Positions 15,680 to 27,200 of a stretch of DNA of 64,000 nucleotides are shown here, piece by piece. Both the position numbers and the translations under genes were made by a program. This DNA is from Prostheceraeus crozeri (lineage: Eukaryota; Platyhelminthes; Polycladida; Euryleptidae): positions 310,001-374,000 of the forward strand of contig CAJQUW010001810.1 in the NCBI GenBank assembly GCA_907163375.1, in the 5' to 3' direction. The stretch's first letter is position 1. Every line of letters begins with the position of its first letter. The notes beneath the pieces are model-generated. The model had not been told where the DNA came from. It did not search any database and saw only the letters and a list, made by a program, of their open reading frames with translations.

Positions 15680-16870
15680 TTAGTCATCCTTAGGTAGTCT
15701 CGCGGGCTTCCTGATTGAAAATTTATGGAGATGGCCGCGCATTCGTAAGCTTGCATGCAGACACTTTTTCGTGGGATGACCGTTATAACATATTATAGAT
15801 TCGTCGAGGCTTTTATTTACCAGTACTTCGCCGGCCAAATGATTGTCCCGAATAGGGATGTGGAATTCAAACAAGCGATCCTCATTCACACGCTCCCACT
15901 CATCCCTCATGCGCTCCAACTTCTCACACGCCTGCCTCTCATCACCCCGCCGAGCCACAGTCCTCTCCAACTCAACATTCCTCGCTCTCAACACACTCAT
16001 CTCCTTCATCATCTCCTCAAACTTCGCCTCTGCATCTCTCATTCTTCTCTCCGCAGCACTCGCCCTCTTCTCACACGCATCATTCTTCTCTTCCAACTCT
16101 CGCGTCTTATTCTTCAAATCAGTCACACAACGCCTCATTCTAATGTTTTCATCCGCCACCTCCTTCGACTTCAAATCCTTCTTTTTCAACTCATCCAACT
16201 CCTTCACAACTTCATCCTTCACTTTCTTCAAACTCTCAAACTTATTCACTAACAACTCATGCGCCATCTGCTGCGAAACATGCCTCTTCTCTTCATCCTT
16301 CAACCACCTCGCCGACTGCACACGAATCCCACCACTCTTCACTTTTGGGGAAGATGAGCTCTTCGGGGGGTCCTCAACAACGATGTTGGACACCTCCGAT
16401 GACGAAGAGCTCAACTTCCTCACACGCTTCCTCACACGCTCCCTATCTAAATCCACATCATCCTCATCATCACTCTCAAGCACTCTCTTCCGCTGCTCAA
16501 TCTCACCCTCCAACGACGCAACCGCTCTCGCCAACTCATCATTCTCAACAACATTCTCAACAACATTCTCAACAACATTCTCAACAACATTCGCAACATT
16601 CGCCAACATTCGCTCCCTCTCTTCCACAATCAACTGCGTAAACCTCAAATCAGTCACTAAACCACCACTACACTCACCATGCACTCTGTAGAAACGCGCC
16701 TCATCCTCACCACCCTTCAGCACTCTACACTTCACGCACGCAACCCTATTCAAGACAATCATGTGGCCGGTGCCCGCCTTCTTGACGTGAGCCTTGGCGT
16801 CCGCACTGCGATTTATACGACCGCACACACACATTTTGATGTGAAATTTTCGATTTTTGTCGTTGGCCAT
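15680..16870 (-). CDS. Coiled-coil protein with N-terminal Cys/His module
   Basis: 396 residues. The N-terminus has CVCG, then a conserved-looking KKAGTGHMIVLNRVACVKC and a later HGEC (about residues 13-68), a possible zinc site. Four copies of VEN(V) come from a 12-bp repeat (about 95-110). An acidic/basic linker with a run of serines (SSSSSEVSN) follows, then a long predicted coiled coil (about 190-330; VKDEVVKELDELKKKDLKSK, heptads rich in E/K/R/A). The C-terminus (about 335-396) is basic and His/Cys-containing. Not recognised as any Polinton family. The long open frame on the opposite strand is a composition shadow. It may be an accessory or attachment protein of element A, or a separate gene at its border. 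Confidence 0.6.
   Translation of the reverse strand: MANDKNRKFHIKMCVCGRINRSADAKAHVKKAGTGHMIVLNRVACVKCRVLKGGEDEARFYRVHGECSGGLVTDLRFTQLIVEERERMLANVANVVENVVENVVENVVENDELARAVASLEGEIEQRKRVLESDDEDDVDLDRERVRKRVRKLSSSSSEVSNIVVEDPPKSSSSPKVKSGGIRVQSARWLKDEEKRHVSQQMAHELLVNKFESLKKVKDEVVKELDELKKKDLKSKEVADENIRMRRCVTDLKNKTRELEEKNDACEKRASAAERRMRDAEAKFEEMMKEMSVLRARNVELERTVARRGDERQACEKLERMRDEWERVNEDRLFEFHIPIRDNHLAGEVLVNKSLDESIICYNGHPTKKCLHASLRMRGHLHKFSIRKPARLPKDD
16547..16596. repeat. 12-bp minisatellite inside the coiled-coil gene
   Basis: ACATTCTCAACA-type unit repeated about four times, giving the VEN(V) peptide repeats in the minus-strand gene. Confidence 0.8.
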
Positions 16871-17487
16871 GATAGATTTTATTGTGAACTGTAAGATAAT
16901 GAAATTTGTATAAGTTTGGAATCATGTAGTACAGTCATATTCCTAAAGAGTGTAGTGAGTGGCACTCGATCCCGTCGACAGCCCGAAGGCCTTGTACCGA
17001 TCACTAGGGAAGTGAGAGATCTTCCCCGATACCCGCTCTTTACAGCTGAAGACATCATTGTCACTGCCCCGAAGTGGTAACAGGAACGCCGAGTCAAAGG
17101 TAGTGATCAGTAGCTGGGATCTAACCCCTCAAAGCTGCCTTAGACTTAGTTAAATTTCAAATCTGATAGCAGATTTGAACTCAGGATACTTGAAAACCTT
17201 AGTCTACATGTTAAAACTTTGAAAAAACTGAAAATTAAGAATTTTTAAAAAATTCCGCATTTTACTACTCATACTACTTTTAAAAAATTTTATCAGTAGT
17301 AAAGACACTATCAAACTCTATCATACAAACTTTGAAGTAGCAAGATAGCTTGCCTACTTCAAAAGATAGAGTCCTTTGCACCCGATATCGGGAGCTCAGA
17401 GCGACGACCGTCGCTTACCTCGTCTTTCGATGAAGTGATCAGACTTACGTTGTCGCGGGTTTATATATGCTCGGAAGAAAACTTAAA
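16871..17487. other. Non-coding border region of element A
   Basis: No gene seen. It contains short inverted repeats (AAGTAGCAAG...CTTGCCTACTT around 17,335; GCGAC-GACC-GTCGC at 17,401) and a CTGATAGCAGATT echo of the 141-bp repeat at 17,163. It may hold the right end or a replication/regulatory region of element A, but no partner repeat is inside the window. Confidence 0.3.
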
Positions 17488-17628
17488 ATGGCTCTATCTC
17501 CGAAAGTATTCATCGTAGCGACATGCGGTTTGTTGCAAACGATTTGTCTCATCATTCTTTACAATATGACACCTCAACCATTCTCATATGACCACGGGAA
17601 GTTGGTGTGTCAGCACATGACCATGTAA
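17488..17628 (+). CDS. Possible 46-residue membrane micro-ORF
   Basis: ATG at 17,488 follows a TATA-like TTTATATA at 17,460-17,467. The product has one hydrophobic segment (KVFIVATCGLLQTICLIILY) and a polar tail. The TATA-to-ATG distance is too short for a normal leader and similar wording appears in the downstream tandem repeats, so it may be chance. Confidence 0.2.
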   Translation: MALSPKVFIVATCGLLQTICLIILYNMTPQPFSYDHGKLVCQHMTM

Positions 17629-17639
17629 CATGCCACAAG

Positions 17640-19860
17640 TGAAAAAATTCCTAAGTGTGGGAGCTCCAGTGTGGTGAAAATTTTGAAAAATTTAAAACTT
17701 CCGAATTTTGACCTGGGACCTTTACCAAAGTTTGTTTCAAGAAATTTTGTCCGAACGAGGGGGGGGGGGTCAGCGAAATTTGATGAAAAATGTTTTGGTG
17801 ACGGTCCCAGGTCGAAATTCCACACTTTGGAAAATTTTCAAATTTTTACCCATACAAAGTCACTCTGACACTTAGGATTTTTTCAGGTAAGCGAGCTCCG
17901 ACCTAAAATCTTGTAACCGCTCTAACTTTTGAACGAAGACAGATAGGAACAAGCCGATTCTTTCACTGAATTTGTCTCACTCTTAGCTTTCAAACGAGCT
18001 ATCGCACGACAAAATCCGTCCACTAGAAGCCAAAATCGAAGCAAGCTGTCCAGAGGGGGGGGGGGGGGGGTCGGTGAAATTTGATGAAAAATGTTTTGGT
18101 GACGGTCCCAGGTCGAAATTCCACACTTTGGAAAATTTTCAAATTTTACCCATACAAAGTCACTCTGACACTTAGGATTTTTTCAGGTGAGCGAGCTCCG
18201 ACCTAAAATCTTGTAACCGCTCTAACTTTTGAACGAAGACAGATAGGAACAAGCCGATTCTTTCACTGAATTTGTCTCACTCTTAGCTTTCAAACGAGCT
18301 ATCGCACGACAAAATCCGTCCACTAGAAGCCAAAATCGAAGCAAGCTGTCCAGAGGGGGGGGGGGGGAGGTCAGTGAAATTTGATGAAAAATGTTTTGGT
18401 GACGGTCCCAGGTCGAAATTCCACACTTTGGAAAATTTTCAAATTTTTACCCATACAAAGTCACTCTGACACTTAGGATTTTTCAGGTGAGCGAGCTCCG
18501 ACCTAAAATCTTGTAACCGCTCTAACTTGTGAACGGCTGGTCCGATTGACTCGCAACAAAAAATGTTGTCGAGCAGTTTTTTCTCCTCTTTCAAACGAGT
18601 AGCTGTAAGACAAAATCCGTCCACTAGAACCAAAGTTAGAAGATTGTTGTCGGGGGGGGGGGGGGGTCAGCGAAATTTGATGAAAAATGTTTTGGTGACG
18701 GTCCCAGGTCGAAATTCCACACTTTGGAAAATTTTCAAAATTTTACCCATACAAAGTCACTCTGACACTTAGGATTTTTTCAGGTAAGCGAGCTCCGACC
18801 TAAAATCTTGTAACCGCTCTAACTTTTGAACGGCTGGTCCGATTGACTCGCAACAAAAAATGTTGTCGAGCAGTTTTTTCTCCTCTTTCAAACGAGTAGC
18901 TGTAAGACAAAATCCGTCCACTAGAACCAAAGTTAGAAGATTGTTGTCGGGGGGGGGGGGGTCAGCGAAATTTGATGAAAAATGTTTTGGTGACGGTCCC
19001 AGGTCGAAATTCCACACTTTGGAAAATTTTCAAAATTTTACCCATACAAAGTCACTCTGACACTTAGGATTTTTTCAGGTAAGCGAGCTCCGACCTAAAA
19101 TCTTGTAACCGCTCTAACTTTTGAACGGCTGGTCCGATTGACTCGCAACAAAAAATGTTGTCGAGCAGTTTTTTCTCCTCTTTCAAACGAGTAGCTGTAA
19201 GACAAAATCCGTCCACTAGAACCAAAGTTAGAAGATTGTTGTCGGGGGGGGGGGGGGGGGGTCAGCGAAATTTGATGAAAAATGTTTTGGTGACGGTCCC
19301 AGGTCGAAATTCCACACTTTGGAAAATTTTCAAAATTTTACCCATACAAAGTCACTCTGACACTTAGGATTTTTTCAGGTAAGCGAGCTCCGACCTAAAA
19401 TCTTGTAACCGCTCTAACTTTTGAACGGCTGGTCCGATTGACTCGCAACAAAAAATGTTGTCGAGCAGTTTTTTCTCCTCTTTCAAACGAGTAGCTGTAA
19501 GACAAAATCCGTCCACTAGAACCAAAGTTAGAAGATTGTTGTCGGGGGGGGGGGGGGTCAGCGAAATTTGATGAAAAATGTTTTGGTGACGGTCCCAGGT
19601 CGAAATTCCACACTTTGGAAAATTTTCAAAATTTTACCCATACAAAGTCACTCTGACACTTAGGATTTTTTCAGGTAAGCGAGCTCCGACCTAAAATCTT
19701 GTAACCGCTCTAACTTTTGAACGAAGACAGATAGGAACAAGCCGATTGTTTCACTGAATTTGTCTCACTCTTAGCTTTCAAACGAGCTATCGCACGACAA
19801 AATCCGTCCACTAGAAGCCAAAATCGAAGCAAGCTGTCCAGAGGGGGGGGGGGGGGGGAC
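17640..19860. repeat. ~297-bp tandem repeat array with long G runs
   Basis: Eight G runs of 11-19 bases near 17,759, 18,054, 18,354, 18,652, 18,949, 19,244, 19,542 and 19,842 mark units about 297 bp apart. Every unit has AATTTGATGAAAAATGTTTT, GGTCCCAGGTCGAAATTCC and CTCCGACCTAAAATCTTGTA. Between G runs there are two unit types, in the order A A B B B B A, differing after 'GAACG' (AAGACAG or GCTGGTCCG). Short ORFs here are by-products of the repeat. Looks like host satellite DNA next to element A. Confidence 0.9.
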
Positions 19861-20580
19861 GTCAGCCGAAAATTTTTTCTCTCCGATTTCGCTGGAAACA
19901 TCCTTCCTAACCCAAAATTTCACGTAGATTCCGAATCTGGACTCCGTTTTCTCATCCGATGCTTCGTTTGGGCGCTACACACCAAAACGTCCCACATTCT
20001 ATGTCAAAATTTTGAAGAAACAGTTTTTCTCGCCGATTGCCTTGAAACTCACCCTACCGATGCAGAATTTCACGCTGAATCCGAATCTGACCTCCGTTTT
20101 CTCATCCGACCACTCCTTCCACTCGAAACAACCCATTTTACAACCCAACATTCAGCAGATTGCACCAAAAACATCACACACTATAGCCTCAAGACTAATC
20201 CTGGCGGTCGCCCACGTCCACCTAGACGGTCGCCCACGTCCACCAGGCGGTCGGACCCACGCACCCGAGTCTCACACTCTGTCGTTGCAGAGGGGGGGGG
20301 GGGGACGTCAGCGAACATGTTGTGAACGTGGACCCACCCGGCCGGCACACCACGACAGACCACAACCTCTAGCGTTCCAGAGGGGGGGGGGGGGACTCAG
20401 ACACGAAGCACCACGGCGGCCGACCACGACACTCTACCGTGCCAGAGGGGGGGGGGGACGCAGCCACGACGGCGGCCATCTTGCGCGGTCCAGAAGTGGA
20501 GTTTTGCTTACTACTGACATGGGCATTCAACTACGGTTCCTTTGTACCGCCGTCTTAGTCGTGTGGATGGAGCTTTCTAG
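19861..20580. repeat. Degenerate region with three ~80-bp G-run cassettes
   Basis: After the array, G runs recur at about 20,291, 20,382 and 20,446, each in a GC-rich context with CCAGAGGGGG or CAGAGGGGG before the run. An ORF of 190 codons (+, 20,012-20,584) spans this but is repetitive and GC-driven; I do not call it a gene. Confidence 0.5.
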
Positions 20581-20584
20581 CTGA

Positions 20585-23500
20585 CTTGCATTGTTCAGCT
20601 TTCTAAATGACTTGTGTTCGAATCCTGATCAGATAAATTGTGGTCGGGAAGAGGGTGTTGGCGATCATTAGGAATTAAGTAGTGCTATATTTGTGTTAAG
20701 TCCATTATATCAAAAGTAAACTTATCTATCATTAGGATATCAGCTTGTGCTGCATCGCTTCTGTACTGCGGTCTGGTTGAAGCCATTTAGTGTGACAGAT
20801 GTACTAACGGCGGAATTCGAAATATTCGTAGCATTTCTCTATTTAATGCAAAGTCCTAAAACATTTGATAAAAAGTGAAGTTATTGCTAAAATATTTAAT
20901 TCACTATTTGATAAAAAAAATCAGATTCAGATAATCGCACTGGCAATTATAAAGCTATTCTATCCATAAATTTCCTTGAAAATGATGATGGAGCTGGAGC
21001 CCATCAACGAAACGATGAACTGGAGCCCTTATAGAAATGTTGTCACGATCTTCTTCTGTGGCTGTTTTGAGCTGTCTTCGAGCAGGTATTGAGATCTGCT
21101 CTACCAAAAGACTCAGGCACGGAGCCTGATCAGGAGATCGAGCTGAGACTTCCCTTCCGCCGACTCAGACTAAGACAGCTTGCTCTAACTTAGGGCCCGC
21201 AGCTGCCCTACAACGACTCAGCACCTCTGCCCACATTGCAAGCTCATAAATATTCTGATTCATGACCGATATCAAGTCGGCAGTTGCAGTCTATCCATGC
21301 AGATGAACAGAAGGCATTCTGCTTACCTCTGTCGGTTAAAACTGGCTGGCTAGGCTCAATTCTTCACGGTCAGAGCTTGATCGGTTATGACGAAATACAG
21401 TCGGCCGATATTGGGCAACTCTTCTCGATCCGTGAACAAATCTTTTTAGTTTTTACGTTACCATTTTAGCCCTCGCTAGTCTGCCATGGCCTTGAACAGG
21501 ATGTTTCCTGTTCACTTACTGTCATTTATGGGTTCTATGTGCTATTTTATGGCATTATTTCTTTCTATATGATTAACTGTGAATGAATTAGAAATTAGAA
21601 ATTGGAATATTTCCATTAGAAAGAAATTAGAAATATGCTTTCTAGGTTTACTTTAGCTACTTTTGTTACAAATTGCTCAAAGTAAAAGTTAAACTTGTAA
21701 CCATAGACAGGCCTTCGGAGTCTAGTCTTCTACGGTCGTTGTTCGGATTGGCCATCGTACTTTAAAGTAGGTGATTTTAAATAAGCGCCGCTGCATTTGT
21801 TCGAGGAAATAACTGACCAGTCGTCGGGAGTTTTTCCAAAAAATTTTAAGCAAATATCTTCAAAGTTTGGTATAAATTTCGCTAAGTTAAATCAACTACA
21901 AGTTTGACGGGCCTTCGGTGTCCTGCGCCTTCTATCGGTCGATGGTAGCGACTAAGATGCAGCCATATGAAGGTTTATTCTAAAGTGTGAGTATATTGAG
22001 AGTTTTGACTGCATGGATTAGGTCTAGAGCCATAGCTTTTGGATAGAGTGCTTCCATGTCATAAACCCATGTGTTCATGCAACCTTGATTATGAAGCTAC
22101 AGTATAGCCATTTTGATTTGGAGAACACAGGCAAATGCAATCGAAATATCGAAAATCGAAGTCTGCCTCGAAAGAGAACTGAACGGAAGAGAACCGGTAG
22201 AGAACCGGGTGAAATTCGGTAGATGTGCAGATTCGTAGTCCATTTACACCATCCCTTGAAAGTCTAATTTTCGGCCTCGTTTCGTGTAGAAACTCTTGCT
22301 AGCAGCCGCACTTCTGCAGCAGCAAGCTAAAAACTACCGAACGTGACCACACATCAATTACCACACAATAATAGAGCTGTGGTTTACTGTTACTTCCATT
22401 ATTTATCAATCATGCTTTGTTCTTGGATAAATGTGCAGCTTTTTACAGCAAAAAGGGTGTCAGGTCCCATCTTGAAGTTGAGCACTTCCCTCAACGGCTC
22501 TCTACAACAATTACATTGAAGAAATTCGATTAAGGAAGTATTGTTGTTGTTCATCACATTTCACTGTGCTTCACTTGCAGTATGATATCCTAAATGCTTT
22601 ATCTTCCACTCTCCTCTGGAGACATGCTTTTCTCAGACTTTTGAGGTGAGTACAGTCGTCGAAGTAAAGCTTTAGGCGTGTCTACATGCTATTGCACTTA
22701 AGTAGCAGTCATCCGCTGTAGAAGAATACTGAAAGATGTGTTTCTGTCTCCAACTGACAGCATCTTTTCAAAAGAGCTTCTGATGATTGATTCATGATGA
22801 ATATATGTCGCAATGAAAAGTTTTGATAAATAATGCGAAATATAGGCTCAGTATACTTTTTGTATAAAAATCCAAATGGATAATTCATAGTCGATGATGC
22901 CTGGAATTTTATACACAATTGATTCCTTAAACAATTCAGGTCAAATATCTATATGCCTATGCCGCATTTCATTGTGACCATCCACCATCTTCTGCTCCAA
23001 ACAATGCTTATTACCATCCTAATATTTTTCAACATTTCATTCAGACACATAGATCTTTCGGAGCATGATCATCTCAGTCTTAAAGCAACATAAAGCTAAG
23101 TATTGTGTAGCACAGATCGTGTGCATAGAATAATCATTTTGTCTAGCAACCAAATTAACATCAAACTTCTGATGCTATCACAAGTCCGGCAGCCAGAACG
23201 AGTTTCTGCAGTGAATGCGGAGTCATAATTTTTGGCATGGAATGTCTTCAGGTCATTTCCTTTCATCTTCATGCACCCCTGTCAAAAATTATCACTCTGG
23301 GCTTAGTACTTTTTGTCTAATTATAGAAAAAATACAAAATTATATTTTTGCCAAAAACTCCAATCTGCGTCCCATTGGATTTACATGTTGTTTTTTTGAG
23401 CCTGTCTGACAGGCAGAGGAACTCACTAGAACTCGGCAGACGCACCGATTCGTAGTAAGCATAGGGTGTACATCACTCTGTGAAAGTCTCACTTTCGGCC

Positions 23501-24117
23501 TCGTTCCCTGCAGAAACACGTTGTGGCTGCCGGACTTTAAGGACACGAATAGCTTGTTGGTTCAATTTTCATATTGCCGAGTGTTTATGTCCAGAGGCAC
23601 AGAGGACAAGCCTAATAAGCCGTAAGCCATTTGGCATCTCCTATATTTCTTGTCACGATCTATCTATCACATGCCATAAGGCGTAAAAAATAATGCATAG
23701 GTCATTGTTAATGGAATATTTTTTGCTATCATAGAAATGTATATGTGTGAATTCTGAATGCAGTCTTATCAGCATTATCAGTATTATCTTATGCAGACTT
23801 ATCTAGTGTGCCACCAGCCAAAATGCGGAATTTAATTGACCAGCATGCAGCGGGCTGCTGCTTCAGTCCTACTAACTAAAGTAAAATAGAAAAGTCGATT
23901 TATCTTGAAGAGTATCCGATCACAGTGATAATCGAATAAAACTCATCTGATGAAGCGGTTCATGACAATCAAAAAATGGCTCACTTTTGGCATAATCGTC
24001 TCTATGATTAGTCAAAGGATTTGACGGAGCGTCGTTATGAAGATCTGTCCATGCCCTTTCTGCTATTGTTCCAATAAGTCCCAAAACGGCACCAATGCAC
24101 AGTAAAATTTGAATTGC
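20585..24117. other. Host-like non-coding DNA
   Basis: No supported gene. Two diverged copies of a dispersed repeat lie near 22,190-22,320 and 23,415-23,535 (shared GATTCGTAGT, GAAAGTCT and TTTCGGCCTCGTT). A smaller duplicate pair lies near 21,710 and 21,910 (GGCCTTCGG). ORFs are short and unconvincing. Confidence 0.5.
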
Positions 24118-24144
24118 CATTTCTAACGGTAAATATAGTCCCAT
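23920..24144 (-). CDS. Small gene or first exon with hydrophobic N-terminus
   Basis: 74 codons from 24,144 (a second Met at 24,120 gives 66). Begins with a hydrophobic segment (AIQILLCIGAVLGLIGTIAE) like a signal anchor, followed by a polar part (LHNDAPSNPLTNHRDDYAK). Upstream on the minus strand is a TATA box (TATATAAA, 24,202-24,209) and a CCAAT box (ACCAATGGG, near 24,244), correctly spaced. A GTGAGC donor-like site follows DDYAK, so this may be only a first exon. Family not recognised; likely a host gene. Confidence 0.4.
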   Translation of the reverse strand: MGLYLPLEMAIQILLCIGAVLGLIGTIAERAWTDLHNDAPSNPLTNHRDDYAKSEPFFDCHEPLHQMSFIRLSL

Positions 24145-24209
24145 ATTCTAAATAAAAACGCCATGCACTCTCAACGGATTTCAAGTGTTTGCAAATCCGT
24201 CTTTATATA

Positions 24210-27200
24210 GCAACAACAGCAACGTGTTGACGAAAGAATATTCCCATTGGTTGAAGAGCGAAATGAAGTTGCCATTCAAAAGTCGGTAAGAGGCAACTGT
24301 GACAAGAAGAATGTTATGAACGAAAAGTAAACAGCGCGGCATATCTTTATCATTCATTCATCAATTTCTCAACCATTTTTTCTGGTCTACTCAAAAGGCA
24401 TTTAGCCAAACAGGGTGTATTTTATTTATGTTAAAAGGATTTCTACTTCCTGTTTGATTCCTTTCAATTTCTACATTCTTTCGAGAATGAATTTGAATGA
24501 AGGAGTTATTGAATTTTCATTTTCTATCTTTATCTGCAATTACTATTTATCTAGTGTAAAATATTTGCCAGTTAAGTTAAAAATATATTCAGTCTCAAAT
24601 TTATTTAAATTAGCATGAGTTTTTCATGCAGATTTCGCGATTTACATGTTGGCCTCAACTTCCTCTTTGTATTCTACTTAAGAGAATGGAAAAAATGGGC
24701 GCAGGACTGAAGAATCAAATGTAGGGAGGATGAGCTTGCAATCACTAATCTTTTCATGCTCTCAGTATGGGCAAGGTAGAATATAGGTATAAAAATAAAA
24801 AATGATAATGAATAAGCATGTCTTATCAAGCTAGATTAGATCAATAAAAAGGGCATTTCGTGCCTGGTATCAGAAGAACAAATATGCATTTGTTTCGACC
24901 ATTGCTATAAGCGACCCATAACGACCAGAGCCATTCCACATCAGGAACCTGGATGACAGTGCCAGATACCTTTTCTAAATTCTTAGCTTACTTGTCTAGA
25001 TCGCTGTCGAAATATCAGGGAAGCTATGCTCCATTTAGGAAAACTTAGCCTTTATTAGTTAACGTACAGGACAGTATACTTCCTGTAGAAGTCAAAGTCA
25101 TTTAGCACCAGATTAGCTGGACCAGTTTTTACGGTGATTGCTGCCTCGGTAAAATCTCTAATGGCTCACTTTTTACTTAATCATTTGTCACTTTCTTCAT
25201 TCTGATTTCTTTATGATTTATGTTTTTATTTTTATTTCTCTGTTTTGATCCGTCCCGGTTGGTTTTGCTTCTTTTAATTGCTATTGTGTTTCATTGTTGA
25301 TGTCATCTGCCATTGCCAACATTTCTGTGCATTCGTAAGTCAAAGTTATGTTCAAATTCTGTCTAAATGTCTGATGCAATTTCATTCCGCATGCAAATTT
25401 ACCAATAAAAGTGGCGTGGCCATGAAAAATGAAATTTGTTTCATTTCAATATTGTAAACAAATAGGAAAGGTGGTTAATTTGTTATGTGTAGCAGAATCA
25501 TTAACACATGTTGATTGTTTTAATTTTCTCAACTCTTACTAGGAGGTGGTCTACCAGAGTTATAACTGTTACAGTCTTGAGCTACAGTGATGAACTTCTT
25601 CATTCGCCTTAAGAATGGCAATAAATTTCTTCATTTTTTCGTATTAAAACATTGAAAACATTAAACTGGTTCAGAAAATTATCTATTTTACCATTACAAT
25701 CAATTGGCCTACATGTATGTAAATAGCAAGAGCCCGAATTATTTTACCTACGTTTAAGTATGCTTAATTTGATTGGTTTTGTAACGCAGAATAGGCTTAC
25801 TACGGTACTTCCTGGGACTGATTTGAATGTGCAAATTGTACTAACTGTCAAAATCGACATGTTTGGTGTATTTCTACAACAAATTGGTAAATACATATTA
25901 TAAAAAATCAAGGCGTATCCGTTATCTGTTACTTTGAATTCATGAGCAGATGAGGGCTAAAGTAGGACTATTTGTAAATATAAAATATTAGATCTTTCAT
26001 TCGGCTTAGTTTTTCACTTCAGTGTTAAAATCCTGTAAATTAAGACTGCATGCTGTCGTACTTCGAAAGTATAGATTTCATGGTGTGTAGAAAAAATAAT
26101 CCACTAGCACGGTATGTCTACAAAATGTGGAGACTCAATTTGTATGTTTTTCGTCTAAAGTAAACCAATTAGAAGCTATTTTATTCTAAATCTGACGAAT
26201 TACATGAAATGCCGGCACTCCGTTAGCTGTAAAGCAGGCGCCGAATTAAGGAAAATGATGAATGATAAGCCTACGATGTCCATTTAAGGAGATCGTTTAG
26301 TACTCGCTAAATGACAGATTTGTGCAGGTTTGAATAAATTCGCACATTTAAGTAGGTAGAATCGAATTTTTGTAAGTGGATTCTACGTCTCTGTGTCGTT
26401 TCAATTAAGGAAGCCAAATCGCATCCCCTCGTTGATATCTATTTAGTAAAACAATATCAAAGTTTGCGTATCCAGCAATCGGTAGCCCAATTTTAGCTAT
26501 TATGCAGCCCTTGGATGTGCAGGCATATTACAGTGGATCGATCCTTGTTAGCGTTCGTGACAAAATAACTGGAGTGACTAACAAGATGATGATCATAGTA
26601 TAGTAAAGAAGCCCCAGAAAGTTCAACTACACAGAATCCTCCTCTGGTAGGACAGCGATGACAAAAATTTTGTCATTGATTAAGTTTCAATCAACATGCG
26701 CAATGCGCATATGGGGTTGTTGTATCATGGCAAAGTAGACCTACTTTTTTTACCAGTATGACCGGTACCAGTCACTAGGCTCGGCCTGGCCCAGTATGGA
26801 ATTTTTCATACCGGTTTCACCTCTGGTCGAAGGAACCTACACTTTAAATACACGAAGATAATTAGGAAGCAACATCGATTTTCTATGAGCTCCCTCAACT
26901 ACATAGTCACTAAAAAAATGATATCTTTCCATTCGCATTATTATTGAATTCATTGCTGCCGTCTCTCTCGAGATCGAAAAGAGACACCTGAATAAAATAT
27001 CTTACTACCTCACGCTTCTGGATTCCCTCTGTCTCTTTTGCCCTAGACATTATTGTCCGTTGGCTATCGCTGATGCTGTCACTGGTGCAGAGGAAAAATA
27101 AATCGAAAGCTACACCTATACTTATTTCGTTTTGTAATTAGGACAGCGCGAGAGACAAGGCGGCAAGGCGACAAAGCTCTCTCTCACTCACTCTCTCTCT

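Larger units (their letters stand above)
1..17630. mobile_element. Polinton/Maverick (adintovirus-like) element A, left end outside window
   Basis: A dense block of virus-type genes: packaging ATPase tail, retroviral-type integrase, double-jelly-roll-type capsid protein, adenain-like protease and protein-primed DNA polymerase B. This set defines Polintons/Mavericks and adintoviruses. All recognisable ORFs are open, so the copy looks recent or still functional. The left terminus is cut off, so terminal inverted repeats cannot be paired and the right edge is uncertain. I place it between about 17.0 and 17.6 kb, where small genes stop and the tandem repeats start. It is less AT-rich than element B and is clearly a different lineage. 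Confidence 0.75.

Noticed and set aside
15843..16691. 282-codon + ORF opposite the coiled-coil gene
   Set aside because: Ser/Phe/Thr-rich mirror of an Arg/Glu/Lys-rich coding strand; a typical shadow.
17640..19860. CRISPR-like array
   Set aside because: Units are ~297 bp without short direct repeats and unique spacers; eukaryotic satellite.
17610..19901. Many 60-80 codon ORFs in the G-run array
   Set aside because: Repeat-generated, crossing G runs of variable length; not conserved as coding between units.
20012..20584. 190-codon ORF
   Set aside because: GC-rich repeats with G runs and no domain; frame would change with every run-length change.
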